This document shows, piece by piece, positions 8,462-15,224 of a DNA stretch of 44,696 nucleotides; positions within the stretch are counted from its first letter, which is position 1; each line of letters begins with the position of its first letter. Under the pieces are notes generated by a model. That model worked only from the letters and a program-made list of their open reading frames with translations. It was not told the DNA's origin and searched no databases. The DNA is from a virus. The stretch is from the IMG/VR virus record IMGVR_UViG_3300008111_000127, positions 1-44,696 of that record; one strand, 5' to 3'. Position numbers and translations under genes: made by a program.

Positions 8462-8779
8462 ATGATATTTTTTGATAATGATGTTTTTAAGTTAAGTGAG
8501 AAGTTGAATGTCACAACCATAAATTATGGTTTGACTGATATTAGTATACTTGATAATTTTTATTGTGATTTAGATGCGGTTAATTGTGAGATAGAAAAAC
8601 TACCTATAACTTTAGTGGGTGGTCTTTACAAACCAGATAATGGTAAAAAATATATTGATGGTAGAAAAATTTATATTCAGAACATGAGGGGAACTGAACT
8701 ACCATATCTAGTGAATGATCAGTTAAAAAAAGTAGTTTCAAAAATTTCAAAAAATAGTTTGACTGAACCAACTACATAA
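8462..8779 (+). CDS. Short protein, possible remnant of an oxygenase-like family
   Basis: The 105-residue product contains ILDNFYCDLDAV (residues 29-40). This resembles WVVDNFYANPYAV in the 2OG-Fe(II)-oxygenase-like gene at 12188, followed by a similar spaced region ending NMRGTELPY. It lacks the HxD and distal His that form the iron site of the longer protein. It may be a shortened, non-catalytic relative or a decayed copy, and which is unclear. It starts one base after the chaperone-like gene stop and precedes a promoter for the second sugar cassette. Confidence 0.5.
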   Translation: MIFFDNDVFKLSEKLNVTTINYGLTDISILDNFYCDLDAVNCEIEKLPITLVGGLYKPDNGKKYIDGRKIYIQNMRGTELPYLVNDQLKKVVSKISKNSLTEPTT

Positions 8780-8787
8780 GGTATAAT
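8759..8787 (+). promoter_or_regulatory. Strong sigma-70 promoter for the second sugar cassette
   Basis: TTGACT (8759-8764), a 17-base spacer and a perfect TATAAT (8782-8787) overlap the end of the preceding ORF and lie 24 bases before the glycosyltransferase at 8811. Confidence 0.75.
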
Positions 8788-8810
8788 ACTTCTATATCAC
8801 CTTTACTTGA

Positions 8811-10043
8811 ATGGATTATAAGTTCAGCATTATTTCGCCATCCCACAAGAACACTCCCTACCTTCAAGAACTCTACGAAAGTCTGTGTGCTCAGACTTAT
8901 GAGAACTGGGAGTGGATTTTGTGGTTGAATGGTAAGTTTAACCGTAGCAAACTCTCTCCAGAAATTGAGAATGATGGGAGGGTAAAGATCTACGAGTGTA
9001 ATGAAAATAATCCTAACGTTGGGTTTCACAAGAGCAAGGCATTCCATCTTGGTTCTGGTGATGTCCTTGTGGAAGTTGACCATGATGATATGATCACACC
9101 AGACTGTCTGGAAGAACTTAACAAGGCATACCAAGACGAGAGTGTTGGTTTTGTGTACAGTGATGTTGCTGTGTATGATGATAACTTTGTTCCTTATAAT
9201 GAGCAGCATGGTTGGTCTTACTACTTCTACAATTTTCGTGGTAAAGACCGTTATGTGATGAACTCTTGGCGTCCAACTAGTCAGGCATTATCATTCATCT
9301 GGTATTCTCCTGACCATGTTAGATCTTGGAGAAGGAGTGTTTATCAATCAATCGGTGGGCATAATGTTCAATTAAGTATATGTGATGACCACGAGTTGAT
9401 GATAAGAACCTATCTGAATACGAAGATGTATCATATTCAAAAACCTCTTTACATCTATAGGGTTTATGGTGACAATACTTACCTAGAAAGAAATGCTCAA
9501 ATTCAAACTAAGACCGTAGACCTTTATTATGAGTATGGATATCAACTTGCAGAGAAAGATGCAGAAGACCGTGGACTTCTGAAAGTTGATATTGGTGGTG
9601 GACTTTATCCTCGTCCTGGTTATGTAACCATTGACCAGGAGGGTGCTGATATTACTTGTGACCTGAATGATGGCATCCCACTTCCTGATAATAGTGTTGG
9701 TGTTTTGAATGCAAGTCATGTTCTAGAGCACCTGAGAGACCCTGTTAAGTCAATGAGAGAAATTCATCGGGTCCTTGCACACGGTGGTTGGGCAATGATT
9801 GAGGTTCCTTCTACTGATGGTAGGGGTGCATTCCAAGACCCAACTCACGTTAGCTTCTGGAATGAACATAGTTTCTGGTATTATACCAACAAACAGCTAG
9901 CAAACTTCATTAGAAACTATGATATTCGCTTTCAAACGTATCGGTTAAATACTTGGGAAATGGCACCACATATTCCTGTTGTCACTGCTTGGTTGACAGC
10001 AATTAAGGATGAAGAACGTTTCCCTGGAATTCTTGCAATTTAA
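8811..10043 (+). CDS. Glycosyltransferase family 2-methyltransferase fusion
   Basis: The 410-residue product has an N-terminal GT2 domain (FSIISPSHKNTPYLQELYESL) with a VEVDHDDM motif at residues 87-94, the metal and donor site, and a CDDHELMIRTY acceptor-region motif near 192. From about residue 255 it has a SAM methyltransferase of the type 11 group, with VDIGGGLYPRPGYVTID, DITCDLNDGIPLPDNS and ASHVLEHL. Both activities in one chain suggest it builds and methylates a sugar. It is under its own early-type promoter and less AT-rich than the cassette at 1909. Confidence 0.8.
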   Translation: MDYKFSIISPSHKNTPYLQELYESLCAQTYENWEWILWLNGKFNRSKLSPEIENDGRVKIYECNENNPNVGFHKSKAFHLGSGDVLVEVDHDDMITPDCLEELNKAYQDESVGFVYSDVAVYDDNFVPYNEQHGWSYYFYNFRGKDRYVMNSWRPTSQALSFIWYSPDHVRSWRRSVYQSIGGHNVQLSICDDHELMIRTYLNTKMYHIQKPLYIYRVYGDNTYLERNAQIQTKTVDLYYEYGYQLAEKDAEDRGLLKVDIGGGLYPRPGYVTIDQEGADITCDLNDGIPLPDNSVGVLNASHVLEHLRDPVKSMREIHRVLAHGGWAMIEVPSTDGRGAFQDPTHVSFWNEHSFWYYTNKQLANFIRNYDIRFQTYRLNTWEMAPHIPVVTAWLTAIKDEERFPGILAI

Positions 10044-10048
10044 TTTTT

Positions 10049-11074
10049 ATGGCACTTGCATATGTAATCGGCGCAGGAACAGCAGGTTCAACTGCCGCTA
10101 GAATTTTAAAAGATAATGGGTGGGATGTAGAAGTATTTGAAACTAGATCTTATATTTCTGGTAATTGCTACGACTATATTGATGAAAAGACCCGTTGTAT
10201 TGTCCATGCACATGGTCCACACGCAATTCATACTAATAGTGAGAAAGTCTGGAACTGGTTGCATCAGTTTTCGGAGTTTAATGATTTCTCAGTCAAGGTC
10301 TGGGCAAATACTAAACTGGGTAAAATCCCCATTCCTTATAATGATACGTCTGATAGAATTATTGGACGACGACTTTCTGATGAAGAAATTATTGATTTAG
10401 TCTTCAGGGATTATTCTGAAAAGATGTGGAATACTCCCTTTGAGGAACTTCCTCAGAGTATTCTTGCACGACTAGCAGTAAGAAATCCTGGTGAAGAAAC
10501 TTACTTTGTGAATAACAAGTATCAGGGTCTTCCTAAGTATGGATTTGTTCGGATGTTTGAAAACATTCTGGATGGTATCCCCGTTCATTTGGATACACCC
10601 AGAGATGAGTGGAGAAAACTGAAAGACAAGTGTGACCTGTTGGTTTATACTGGTAAGGTTGATAATTACTTTGATTATCAGTTTGGCGAATTAACTTATC
10701 GCTCTTTGAATTTTGAACACGTCTATTGCCCTAAAACTCTTTATATTCAACTGAATGAATGTAATAAAGAGAATGGATGGAACCGTGCAATTGACCATTC
10801 CTACTGGTATAAACAGGATGTAGAAACAACAATTGTCACAAGAGAGTATCCTGTTCCTCACGTTGATGGTGTGAACAATCCATATTATCCAATGATATTT
10901 GGTGAGTATCTCAGTCAGTTCAGACTGTATGAACCTCTGATGCAGGCAGAAAAGAACACAGTATTCACTGGAAGAACTGCTACTTATGAATATCTGACGA
11001 TTGATGAAACCATCATCAAGACTGCTAAAAAACTGAAGAAACTTGGACTATCTGATTCTATTTTAACGCCATGA
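10049..11074 (+). CDS. glf: UDP-galactopyranose mutase
   Basis: The 341-residue product resembles the flavoenzyme that interconverts UDP-galactopyranose and UDP-galactofuranose. It has an N-terminal FAD motif (YVIGAGTAGSTAARIL, residues 5-20), the SGNCYDYIDE stretch, HAHGPHAIHT (a family H-x-x-GPH signature), and a C-terminal FTGRTATYEYLTIDE region, consistent with the family's FAD-binding tail. Its length fits small bacterial enzymes. It supplies galactofuranose, a sugar absent from most phage pathways, to the neighbouring glycosyltransferases. It overlaps the next gene by four bases. This is the clearest assigned enzyme in the cassette. Confidence 0.85.
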   Translation: MALAYVIGAGTAGSTAARILKDNGWDVEVFETRSYISGNCYDYIDEKTRCIVHAHGPHAIHTNSEKVWNWLHQFSEFNDFSVKVWANTKLGKIPIPYNDTSDRIIGRRLSDEEIIDLVFRDYSEKMWNTPFEELPQSILARLAVRNPGEETYFVNNKYQGLPKYGFVRMFENILDGIPVHLDTPRDEWRKLKDKCDLLVYTGKVDNYFDYQFGELTYRSLNFEHVYCPKTLYIQLNECNKENGWNRAIDHSYWYKQDVETTIVTREYPVPHVDGVNNPYYPMIFGEYLSQFRLYEPLMQAEKNTVFTGRTATYEYLTIDETIIKTAKKLKKLGLSDSILTP

Positions 11075-12186
11075 AGAAAACTAAACTATGTCTCAATGTA
11101 ATGCTTGGAAATGAGGAGCACGTCGTTGAGAGAATGCTTAATTCTTGTTATAAGCACATTGACTATTGGATTATCCAGTGTAATGGTAACGACCGCACTC
11201 AACAGATGGTTGAAGACTTTTTTCAACAAAAAGGTATTCCTGGATTTACCTACAATGTAGAATGGCACTATCCTGGTTGGAATAGTGATGACTTGGTTCA
11301 GAAATGTACAGAGACTGACCACGGTTGTGACTGGTTATTCAGAATTGATGCTGATGAACAACTACACGTTGATGATGACTTTGATTGGAGTGTTTTAGAA
11401 GATACTTCAATTGATGCCTGGGATGTTACGGCACAGTCTGATAATTGTATTTGGTATCGTTGCCGTCTATGGAATACAAAAATTCCCTGGAGGTTTAGGC
11501 ACGACAAGAGGCACGAGTGTATTCTGAAACCTGGATGTGTTCCAACGGGAGAAGAGTTTCCAAGAATAAGTCTGGCAAGAGGATTTAGACACATCATTAT
11601 TAACGATGGTCGGACTTGGGTAAATCCAACTAAGTTCTTTACTGATGCTGTTGAACTTGAGAACCAACACATTTCCAACAACACAATGCTAGAGGATGTT
11701 TATCACTTCTGGTATATTGCTAAAAGTTATAATGATGCTGCTTATGGTACTTATCCTTTAGGTGAAACGCATAATCAGGAGATGGCACGTCGTGCTTTAT
11801 TTTATTATGAAGAGTATCTGAATTATCGATTTAATTATCATCAACTTGGATATGTAACTGGTATTGATGAGATGGCATATTTTACTTTATGTGCTATGGG
11901 AGACTTGAATCGAACTTGCAATAATTTTGAAAAAGCAATTGACTGCTATATTCGTGCAGAAGAATGGTGTCCACCAAGAAATGAACATCTTGTGGGATTA
12001 TCTGAGTGCTACAGAACTTTAGGTGATTATCAGATGATGAAGATGCAGACGGAAAGATTGATTGATCCGAGCAGAGTTAATCCTTTTCCCACATATCACT
12101 TCCTTGTCAATAGTAACTATTATATAGATACCGGTGATTATGGAAAATCGCTTCATCAAATCGTATGTGAAAACTTATGCAATTGA
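11071..12186 (+). CDS. Glycosyltransferase (GT2-like) with C-terminal helical repeats
   Basis: The 371-residue product starts with a GT2-like fold (CLNVMLGNEEHVVERML) and has RIDADEQL at residues 91-98, a DxD motif. The C-terminal third (AIDCYIRAEEWCPPRNEHLVG-type region) looks like TPR-type helical repeats, which often follow GT2 domains in bacterial O-glycan enzymes. Inference: it may use UDP-galactofuranose made by the preceding gene. The start overlaps that gene's stop (ATGA), supporting co-expression. Confidence 0.75.
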   Translation: MKKTKLCLNVMLGNEEHVVERMLNSCYKHIDYWIIQCNGNDRTQQMVEDFFQQKGIPGFTYNVEWHYPGWNSDDLVQKCTETDHGCDWLFRIDADEQLHVDDDFDWSVLEDTSIDAWDVTAQSDNCIWYRCRLWNTKIPWRFRHDKRHECILKPGCVPTGEEFPRISLARGFRHIIINDGRTWVNPTKFFTDAVELENQHISNNTMLEDVYHFWYIAKSYNDAAYGTYPLGETHNQEMARRALFYYEEYLNYRFNYHQLGYVTGIDEMAYFTLCAMGDLNRTCNNFEKAIDCYIRAEEWCPPRNEHLVGLSECYRTLGDYQMMKMQTERLIDPSRVNPFPTYHFLVNSNYYIDTGDYGKSLHQIVCENLCN

Positions 12187-12187
12187 T

Positions 12188-12772
12188 ATGAAATACCTTC
12201 CAGTCTCATCAATAAATAGACAGTCGCAGAAAACTATATGGGTTGTTGATAATTTTTATGCTAACCCATATGCTGTAAGAGAATTTGCTCTTCAGCAAGA
12301 GTTTTCTGAAGATTTAAATTATTTCAAAGGAAGTCGTTCAAAAGAACAATACTTCGTTCCTGGAACAAAAGAAGCATTTGAAAAAATCATGGGTATCAAA
12401 ATCCGTGAATGGGAGTCTCATGGAATGTGTGGTCGTTTTCAATACTGTACCTCACAAGATGCCCTTGTCTATCATCACGATGGTCAAACCTGGGCTGCTA
12501 TGATATATCTCAACCCAGATGCTCCTTATTGTACAGGAACTTCTCTTTACGCTAGTAAGAATGGTGCTAGGAGAACTGGTGACCCCAACTTTACGGATGA
12601 TGTATTTGCTGGTGGTTTTTACGATGAAACCAAGTTTGAGTTAGTTGACTCTATTGGTAATGTCTTCAATAGACTATTCATCTTTGACGCTCAAAATATT
12701 CACGCAGCATCAAAATACTTTGGTCAAACCAAAGAAGATTCACGACTCTTTCACATTTTCTTTTTCGACTAA
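12188..12772 (+). CDS. 2OG-Fe(II) oxygenase-like protein (DUF6445-like)
   Basis: The 194-residue product carries HHD (residues 96-98), a distal IHAA (His172) and SRLFHIFF (Arg186), a plausible HxD...H iron site with an arginine to hold 2-oxoglutarate. It opens with WVVDNFYANPYAVREFAL, seen in cyanophage members of the family. The start at 12188 was chosen because it comes two bases after the preceding stop; an in-frame upstream ATG at 12134 would overlap the glycosyltransferase by 53 bases and add 18 residues. It may hydroxylate a protein side chain or sugar; the substrate is unknown. Confidence 0.7.
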   Translation: MKYLPVSSINRQSQKTIWVVDNFYANPYAVREFALQQEFSEDLNYFKGSRSKEQYFVPGTKEAFEKIMGIKIREWESHGMCGRFQYCTSQDALVYHHDGQTWAAMIYLNPDAPYCTGTSLYASKNGARRTGDPNFTDDVFAGGFYDETKFELVDSIGNVFNRLFIFDAQNIHAASKYFGQTKEDSRLFHIFFFD

Positions 12773-12774
12773 AA

Positions 12775-13017
12775 ATGAATTTTACAGTTTACTCAAAAGA
12801 AGGTTGTCCATATTGCGACAAAGTAAAAAAAGTCTTAGAGTTGACAAACACTCAGTTTGTCGTGTATACTCTTAGTGAGGACTTTACTAGAGAAGAATTC
12901 TATTCTGAATTTGGTGAAGGTTCTACCTTCCCTCAGGTTATTTGTGATGATAAAAAGCTAGGAGGTTCCGTTGACACAATCAGATTCCTCAAAGAACAAC
13001 AAGTCATCAAGTCATAA
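12775..13017 (+). CDS. grx: Glutaredoxin
   Basis: The 80-residue product has the redox site CPYC at residues 11-14, the TFPQVICDD region holding the conserved cis-proline, and GGSVDTIRFL near the end. It is a small thiol-disulfide reductant, in phages usually the electron source for ribonucleotide reductase. It starts two bases after the oxygenase-like gene. The gene also contains a sigma-70 promoter-like sequence (12841-12870) that may serve the region downstream. Confidence 0.85.
   Translation: MNFTVYSKEGCPYCDKVKKVLELTNTQFVVYTLSEDFTREEFYSEFGEGSTFPQVICDDKKLGGSVDTIRFLKEQQVIKS
12841..12870 (+). promoter_or_regulatory. Possible intragenic sigma-70 promoter in grx
   Basis: TTGACA (12841-12846), an 18-base spacer and TATACT (12865-12870) occur inside the glutaredoxin gene. 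Transcripts would pass through the structured leader at 13018-13208. Confidence 0.45.
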
Positions 13018-13025
13018 CATAAATA
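13018..13025 (+). promoter_or_regulatory. T4-type late promoter motif CATAAATA
   Basis: It matches TATAAATA in seven of eight positions and lies one base after the glutaredoxin stop, well before the membrane protein gene at 13209. Confidence 0.6.
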
Positions 13026-13036
13026 AAAACAAGAGT

Positions 13037-13200
13037 CACGTAAACCGTGGCGTTGATTTACTGCTTAATGGAGGTAAGAGAAAGCAAACGCAACCATTCC
13101 ATATCATCTTCGAAAAGATGGTTTGCTTTCTGAATCGGGAAGTTACCATCTATTTTGAATTTTCCTTTAAGTCAAGGAAAAGAATAGTAGTTTCCCGAGG
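13037..13200 (+). ncRNA. Highly structured leader or small RNA
   Basis: Three stems lie in a gene-free stretch. A short CACG/CGTG stem opens it. Then AGAAAGCAAAC (13079-13089) pairs with GTTTGCTTTCT (13121-13131), with CATCTT-CGAA-AAGATG (13105-13120) stacked inside. TCGGGAA (13135-13141) pairs with TTCCCGA (13192-13198) around the TTTTCCTT/AAGGAAAA hairpin (13160-13181). The last arm abuts the GAGG ribosome site of the gene at 13209. It is probably a regulatory leader or a processed RNA. Confidence 0.55.
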
Positions 13201-13208
13201 CAAAAGAA

Positions 13209-13439
13209 ATGTTAGCAGTTAGTCTAGTTTTTGGTTCATTCATGACCGTATTGTTTCTTATTGTGGGACTTATAGGTGGTTGGGTAGCAAGAGAATATAT
13301 GATGAACTATCGGGAGATTCCAAGACCTCACCCCGAAATGTTCGATAACCAGGGTAACCTGATTCCAGATGAGGTGATTGCATTTAACTTTGAAAACTAT
13401 CATGACTACGAAATCAACGACGAAGAAGACGACGAGTAA
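13209..13439 (+). CDS. Small single-pass membrane protein
   Basis: The 76-residue product has one hydrophobic segment (residues 3-26, LVFGSFMTVLFLIVGLIGGW) and an acidic cytoplasmic tail containing HPEMFDNQGNLIPDEVIAF. Similar short membrane proteins are seen in cyanomyoviruses, but no function is known. Its ribosome site lies against the structured leader. It overlaps the next ORF. Confidence 0.65.
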   Translation: MLAVSLVFGSFMTVLFLIVGLIGGWVAREYMMNYREIPRPHPEMFDNQGNLIPDEVIAFNFENYHDYEINDEEDDE

Positions 13440-14016
13440 CACTACCAATACAAAACCAAGGACTGTTAAGGTTTCTACCTCACTAGAACTCCCTAATAAT
13501 CCACTGGTTTTTGAGGTTCTTGATCTAGTATCGAAACAAAAAACCAAAGCAAAAAAAGTCGAAGTTCTGAAAAAATATGAGGATATGTCTCTTAAGATCA
13601 TCCTCATTTGGAACTTTGATGAGAGTGTTGTAAGTGTTCTTCCACCAGGGGAAGTTCCATATTCCTCTTATGATGAACAAACTGTAAACTCTGGTACACT
13701 TTCTACCAAAATCAGTCAAGAGACACGTAGAATGTATGAGACTGGTTCATTCTCAATGGGAGTGACTGATCAGCAGGCTAGAACTACTATTCGTAAAGAG
13801 GCGAAGAACTTTTATTTCTTTGTGAAAGGTGGTAATGATAGTATGAACAGCATTCGTAGAGAAAGTATGTTTATCAATCTTCTCCAAGGTTTACACCCAC
13901 TTGAAGCAGAGATTATTTGTCTTGTAAAAGATAAAAAACTAACCGACAAATACAATCTTACTCAGGATGATGTTGCTGAAGCATTCCCCGATATTCAGTG
14001 GGGCAATCGTTCTTGA
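13402..14016 (+). CDS. Conserved T4-like cyanophage protein of unknown function (possibly DUF6433)
   Basis: The product is 204 residues from this start. The first 25 residues are a Thr/Lys/Ser-rich tail (MTTKSTTKKTTSNTTNTKP), followed by a folded domain that includes NNPLVFEVLDLVSKQK and SMNSIRRESMFINLLQGLHP. The last part, DKYNLTQDDVAEAFPDIQW, looks like a small helical domain. The start at 13402 is preferred over 13378, which would overlap the preceding gene more and give an atypical N-terminus. It lies inside the preceding gene in another frame for 38 bases. Its position among the small replication genes is typical of cyanomyoviruses, but I cannot give a function. Confidence 0.65.
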   Translation: MTTKSTTKKTTSNTTNTKPRTVKVSTSLELPNNPLVFEVLDLVSKQKTKAKKVEVLKKYEDMSLKIILIWNFDESVVSVLPPGEVPYSSYDEQTVNSGTLSTKISQETRRMYETGSFSMGVTDQQARTTIRKEAKNFYFFVKGGNDSMNSIRRESMFINLLQGLHPLEAEIICLVKDKKLTDKYNLTQDDVAEAFPDIQWGNRS

Positions 14017-14017
14017 T

Positions 14018-14278
14018 ATGGGAAAGGGTATCAATATTATTCACATAAATTGTGATCCTTCTTTTGCTGACGATAAGAGTCTTCCAAGAGATTCTTATCT
14101 AGTATCTTATGGTGATAATGATGAAGAAAAGTTTGATGTAGTTCAAGGTCTTCGCTCTGATATCTTTGACCACTATTGGGATAAGTATCGTGATGTAAGA
14201 CGAATGGATTGGACTCAAGGTACAGTCAATCCAAAGTCATGGGGTTATAATGTGCCTGAAAAGAAAAAGCGAAAGTAG
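14018..14278 (+). CDS. Small basic-tailed protein of unknown function
   Basis: The 86-residue product ends in a basic PEKKKRK tail and contains PRDSYLVSYGDNDEEKFDVV. The start at 14018 is one base after the preceding stop. An upstream start at 13967 would overlap that gene by 50 bases and is less likely. A conserved-looking WTQGTVNPKSWGYNV stretch near the end resembles other cyanophage small proteins, but no fold or role can be named. Confidence 0.6.
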   Translation: MGKGINIIHINCDPSFADDKSLPRDSYLVSYGDNDEEKFDVVQGLRSDIFDHYWDKYRDVRRMDWTQGTVNPKSWGYNVPEKKKRK

Positions 14279-14329
14279 TTTCCAATATCGCTAATAATTT
14301 TTCCGGCAAAATTTTCTTGCGTGAGGGTT

Positions 14330-14359
14330 TTCACAAATCTTCACGCTTTTTAGTATAAT
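14330..14359 (+). promoter_or_regulatory. Sigma-70 promoter upstream of the small-gene cluster
   Basis: TTCACA (14330-14335), an 18-base spacer and a perfect TATAAT (14354-14359) lie about 95 bases before the gene at 14454. The transcript would contain the hairpin at 14412-14455. Confidence 0.65.
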
Positions 14360-14411
14360 ATAGATACCATTTAGTATCTTATGTTACTGTTTTCACACAT
14401 ATAAGACCTAT

Positions 14412-14455
14412 ATAGGATGAATAGGGGTATAATAATCCCCTAACGTTCATCCTAT
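14412..14455 (+). promoter_or_regulatory. Hairpin with TATAAT in the loop covering a start codon
   Basis: ATAGGATGAA (14412-14421) pairs with TTCATCCTAT (14446-14455), whose last two bases belong to the start codon at 14454. TAGGGG (14422-14427) pairs with CCCCTA (14437-14442), leaving an ACG bulge. The loop holds TATAAT (14428-14433). Transcripts from the upstream promoter would fold the start codon away, while one begun near the loop would not. Confidence 0.6.
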
Positions 14456-14660
14456 GACTAAAGCACTTTTGCTTTTAGCATGGGTTCCACTTCTTTCTGT
14501 TTCAACGCCACGACTTATACAGAATCCATATCCTGTGACTATAAGTTGTGACGCAGCGTGGGAACTAATGGACATCGTTAAAAACGACGATGTAGTAGAC
14601 CAAAGAAGAGAAGACCGATTGCTATTAGAACTCCGAAAGGATGTTGTTCAAAGGTGCTAA
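14454..14660 (+). CDS. Small protein with signal-like N-terminus
   Basis: The 68-residue product begins with a hydrophobic stretch (MTKALLLLAWVPLLSVST) that looks like a short signal peptide or membrane anchor. It is followed by a hydrophilic domain rich in acidic and basic residues (WELMDIVKNDDVVDQRREDR). There is no clear Shine-Dalgarno; the bases before the start form the right arm of a hairpin. The protein may be inserted in or sent across the host membrane; no family function is known. It leads a chain of tiny genes running to the terminator at 15396. Confidence 0.6.
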   Translation: MTKALLLLAWVPLLSVSTPRLIQNPYPVTISCDAAWELMDIVKNDDVVDQRREDRLLLELRKDVVQRC

Positions 14661-14671
14661 AAACTGAATAG

Positions 14672-14708
14672 GACGCAAGTAAGCCGACTCGGAACGGATC
14701 GTTCATCT
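14672..14708 (+). repeat. Direct repeat copy 1
   Basis: It begins GACGCAAGTAAGCCGACT and ends ATCT just before the start codon of the gene at 14709. It is a near-copy of 14847-14884, with small insertions and deletions. It contains a short CCG-ACT-CGG palindrome. Confidence 0.6.
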
Positions 14709-14864
14709 ATGGAGCAACTCTTTTTATCTTGCTTACAGGCACAACTTCTCATTAGTAGAGTTAATGCTAGTAACTTCGTCACTGACCATGAAAAAATTGG
14801 TCTCATATTAGAAATTGAACAAGTCACAAAGAAAGGTTGTTTCATAGACGCAAAAGCCGACTGA
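14709..14864 (+). CDS. Very small protein, unknown function
   Basis: The 51-residue helical product starts MEQLFLSCLQAQLLISRVNA and ends VTKKGCFIDAKAD. It is too short to be listed by simple ORF length cut-offs. It is flanked by near-identical 37-base repeats, the second of which encodes its last residues. No Shine-Dalgarno is obvious. I believe similar MEQLFLSC-type small proteins occur in other cyanomyoviruses, but I cannot name a function. Confidence 0.55.
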   Translation: MEQLFLSCLQAQLLISRVNASNFVTDHEKIGLILEIEQVTKKGCFIDAKAD

Positions 14865-14884
14865 AGGAACGGGACTAACCATCT
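14847..14884 (+). repeat. Direct repeat copy 2
   Basis: It begins GACGCAAAAGCCGACTGA and ends CCATCT. Its first part is the 3' end of the gene at 14709, and its remainder forms the leader of the gene at 14906. Confidence 0.6.
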
Positions 14885-14905
14885 CATTTCTTTAGGAGAA
14901 AACCA

Positions 14906-15043
14906 ATGTCGAAAGTAGTTTATCGTGGTGCTGAATACGATACCGAAAAGCGTATCGCATATCAACAACAGATGATGCAACAACCCCAACAATACAACGA
15001 AACCTATCGTGGTGTTAAGTATGTAAAGGAGGGGCACAAATGA
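14906..15043 (+). CDS. DUF4278-like small protein
   Basis: The 45-residue product contains two YRGxxY motifs, YRGAEY (residues 6-11) and YRGVKY (34-39). These match the small cyanobacterial DUF4278 family, whose function is unknown. A clear AGGAG lies ahead of the start (near 14893). The middle is glutamine-rich. It overlaps the next gene by four bases. Confidence 0.65.
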   Translation: MSKVVYRGAEYDTEKRIAYQQQMMQQPQQYNETYRGVKYVKEGHK

Positions 15044-15138
15044 AGAAACTAAACTTCTTGCAAATCATTAAAGAGCAAAAACAAAAAGAAGAGCGTCGTC
15101 ATCAAGCCCAACTAGCACAATTAGTAGGAGCAAGGTAA
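15040..15138 (+). CDS. Micro-ORF, 32 residues, coiled and basic
   Basis: It starts inside the preceding stop (ATGA) and follows an AGGAGG-like site (AAGGAGGGG). The product, MKKLNFLQIIKEQKQKEERR and a short tail, is a single charged helix. Its stop overlaps the next start (TAATG). The arrangement and clear ribosome site favour a real gene, but no function can be given. Confidence 0.55.
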   Translation: MKKLNFLQIIKEQKQKEERRHQAQLAQLVGAR

Positions 15139-15224
15139 TGGTACAGTTCATGGTATCAACTACTGCTGCGATTGCTTTAACAACCGTATTTTTATCAATG
15201 TATGTTCAGTGGTTGGACAAATAA
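15138..15224 (+). CDS. Micro-ORF, 28-residue membrane peptide
   Basis: The product MVQFMVSTTAAIALTTVFLS plus MYVQWLDK is a single hydrophobic helix long enough to cross a membrane. It begins in the preceding stop (TAATG), with GGAG about 12 bases before, and ends in the next start. Single-helix peptides of this size can be photosystem- or membrane-associated, but that is only size and hydrophobicity. Confidence 0.5.
   Translation: MVQFMVSTTAAIALTTVFLSMYVQWLDK

Noticed and set aside
12134-12187. Upstream ATG for the oxygenase-like gene
   Set aside because: It would overlap the glycosyltransferase by 53 bases and add an atypical N-terminus. The start at 12188 fits the gene spacing better.
12971-13222. 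83-codon ORF across the glutaredoxin end and leader
   Set aside because: It crosses the structured region and overlaps real genes. Its basic, low-complexity product has no family pattern or ribosome site.
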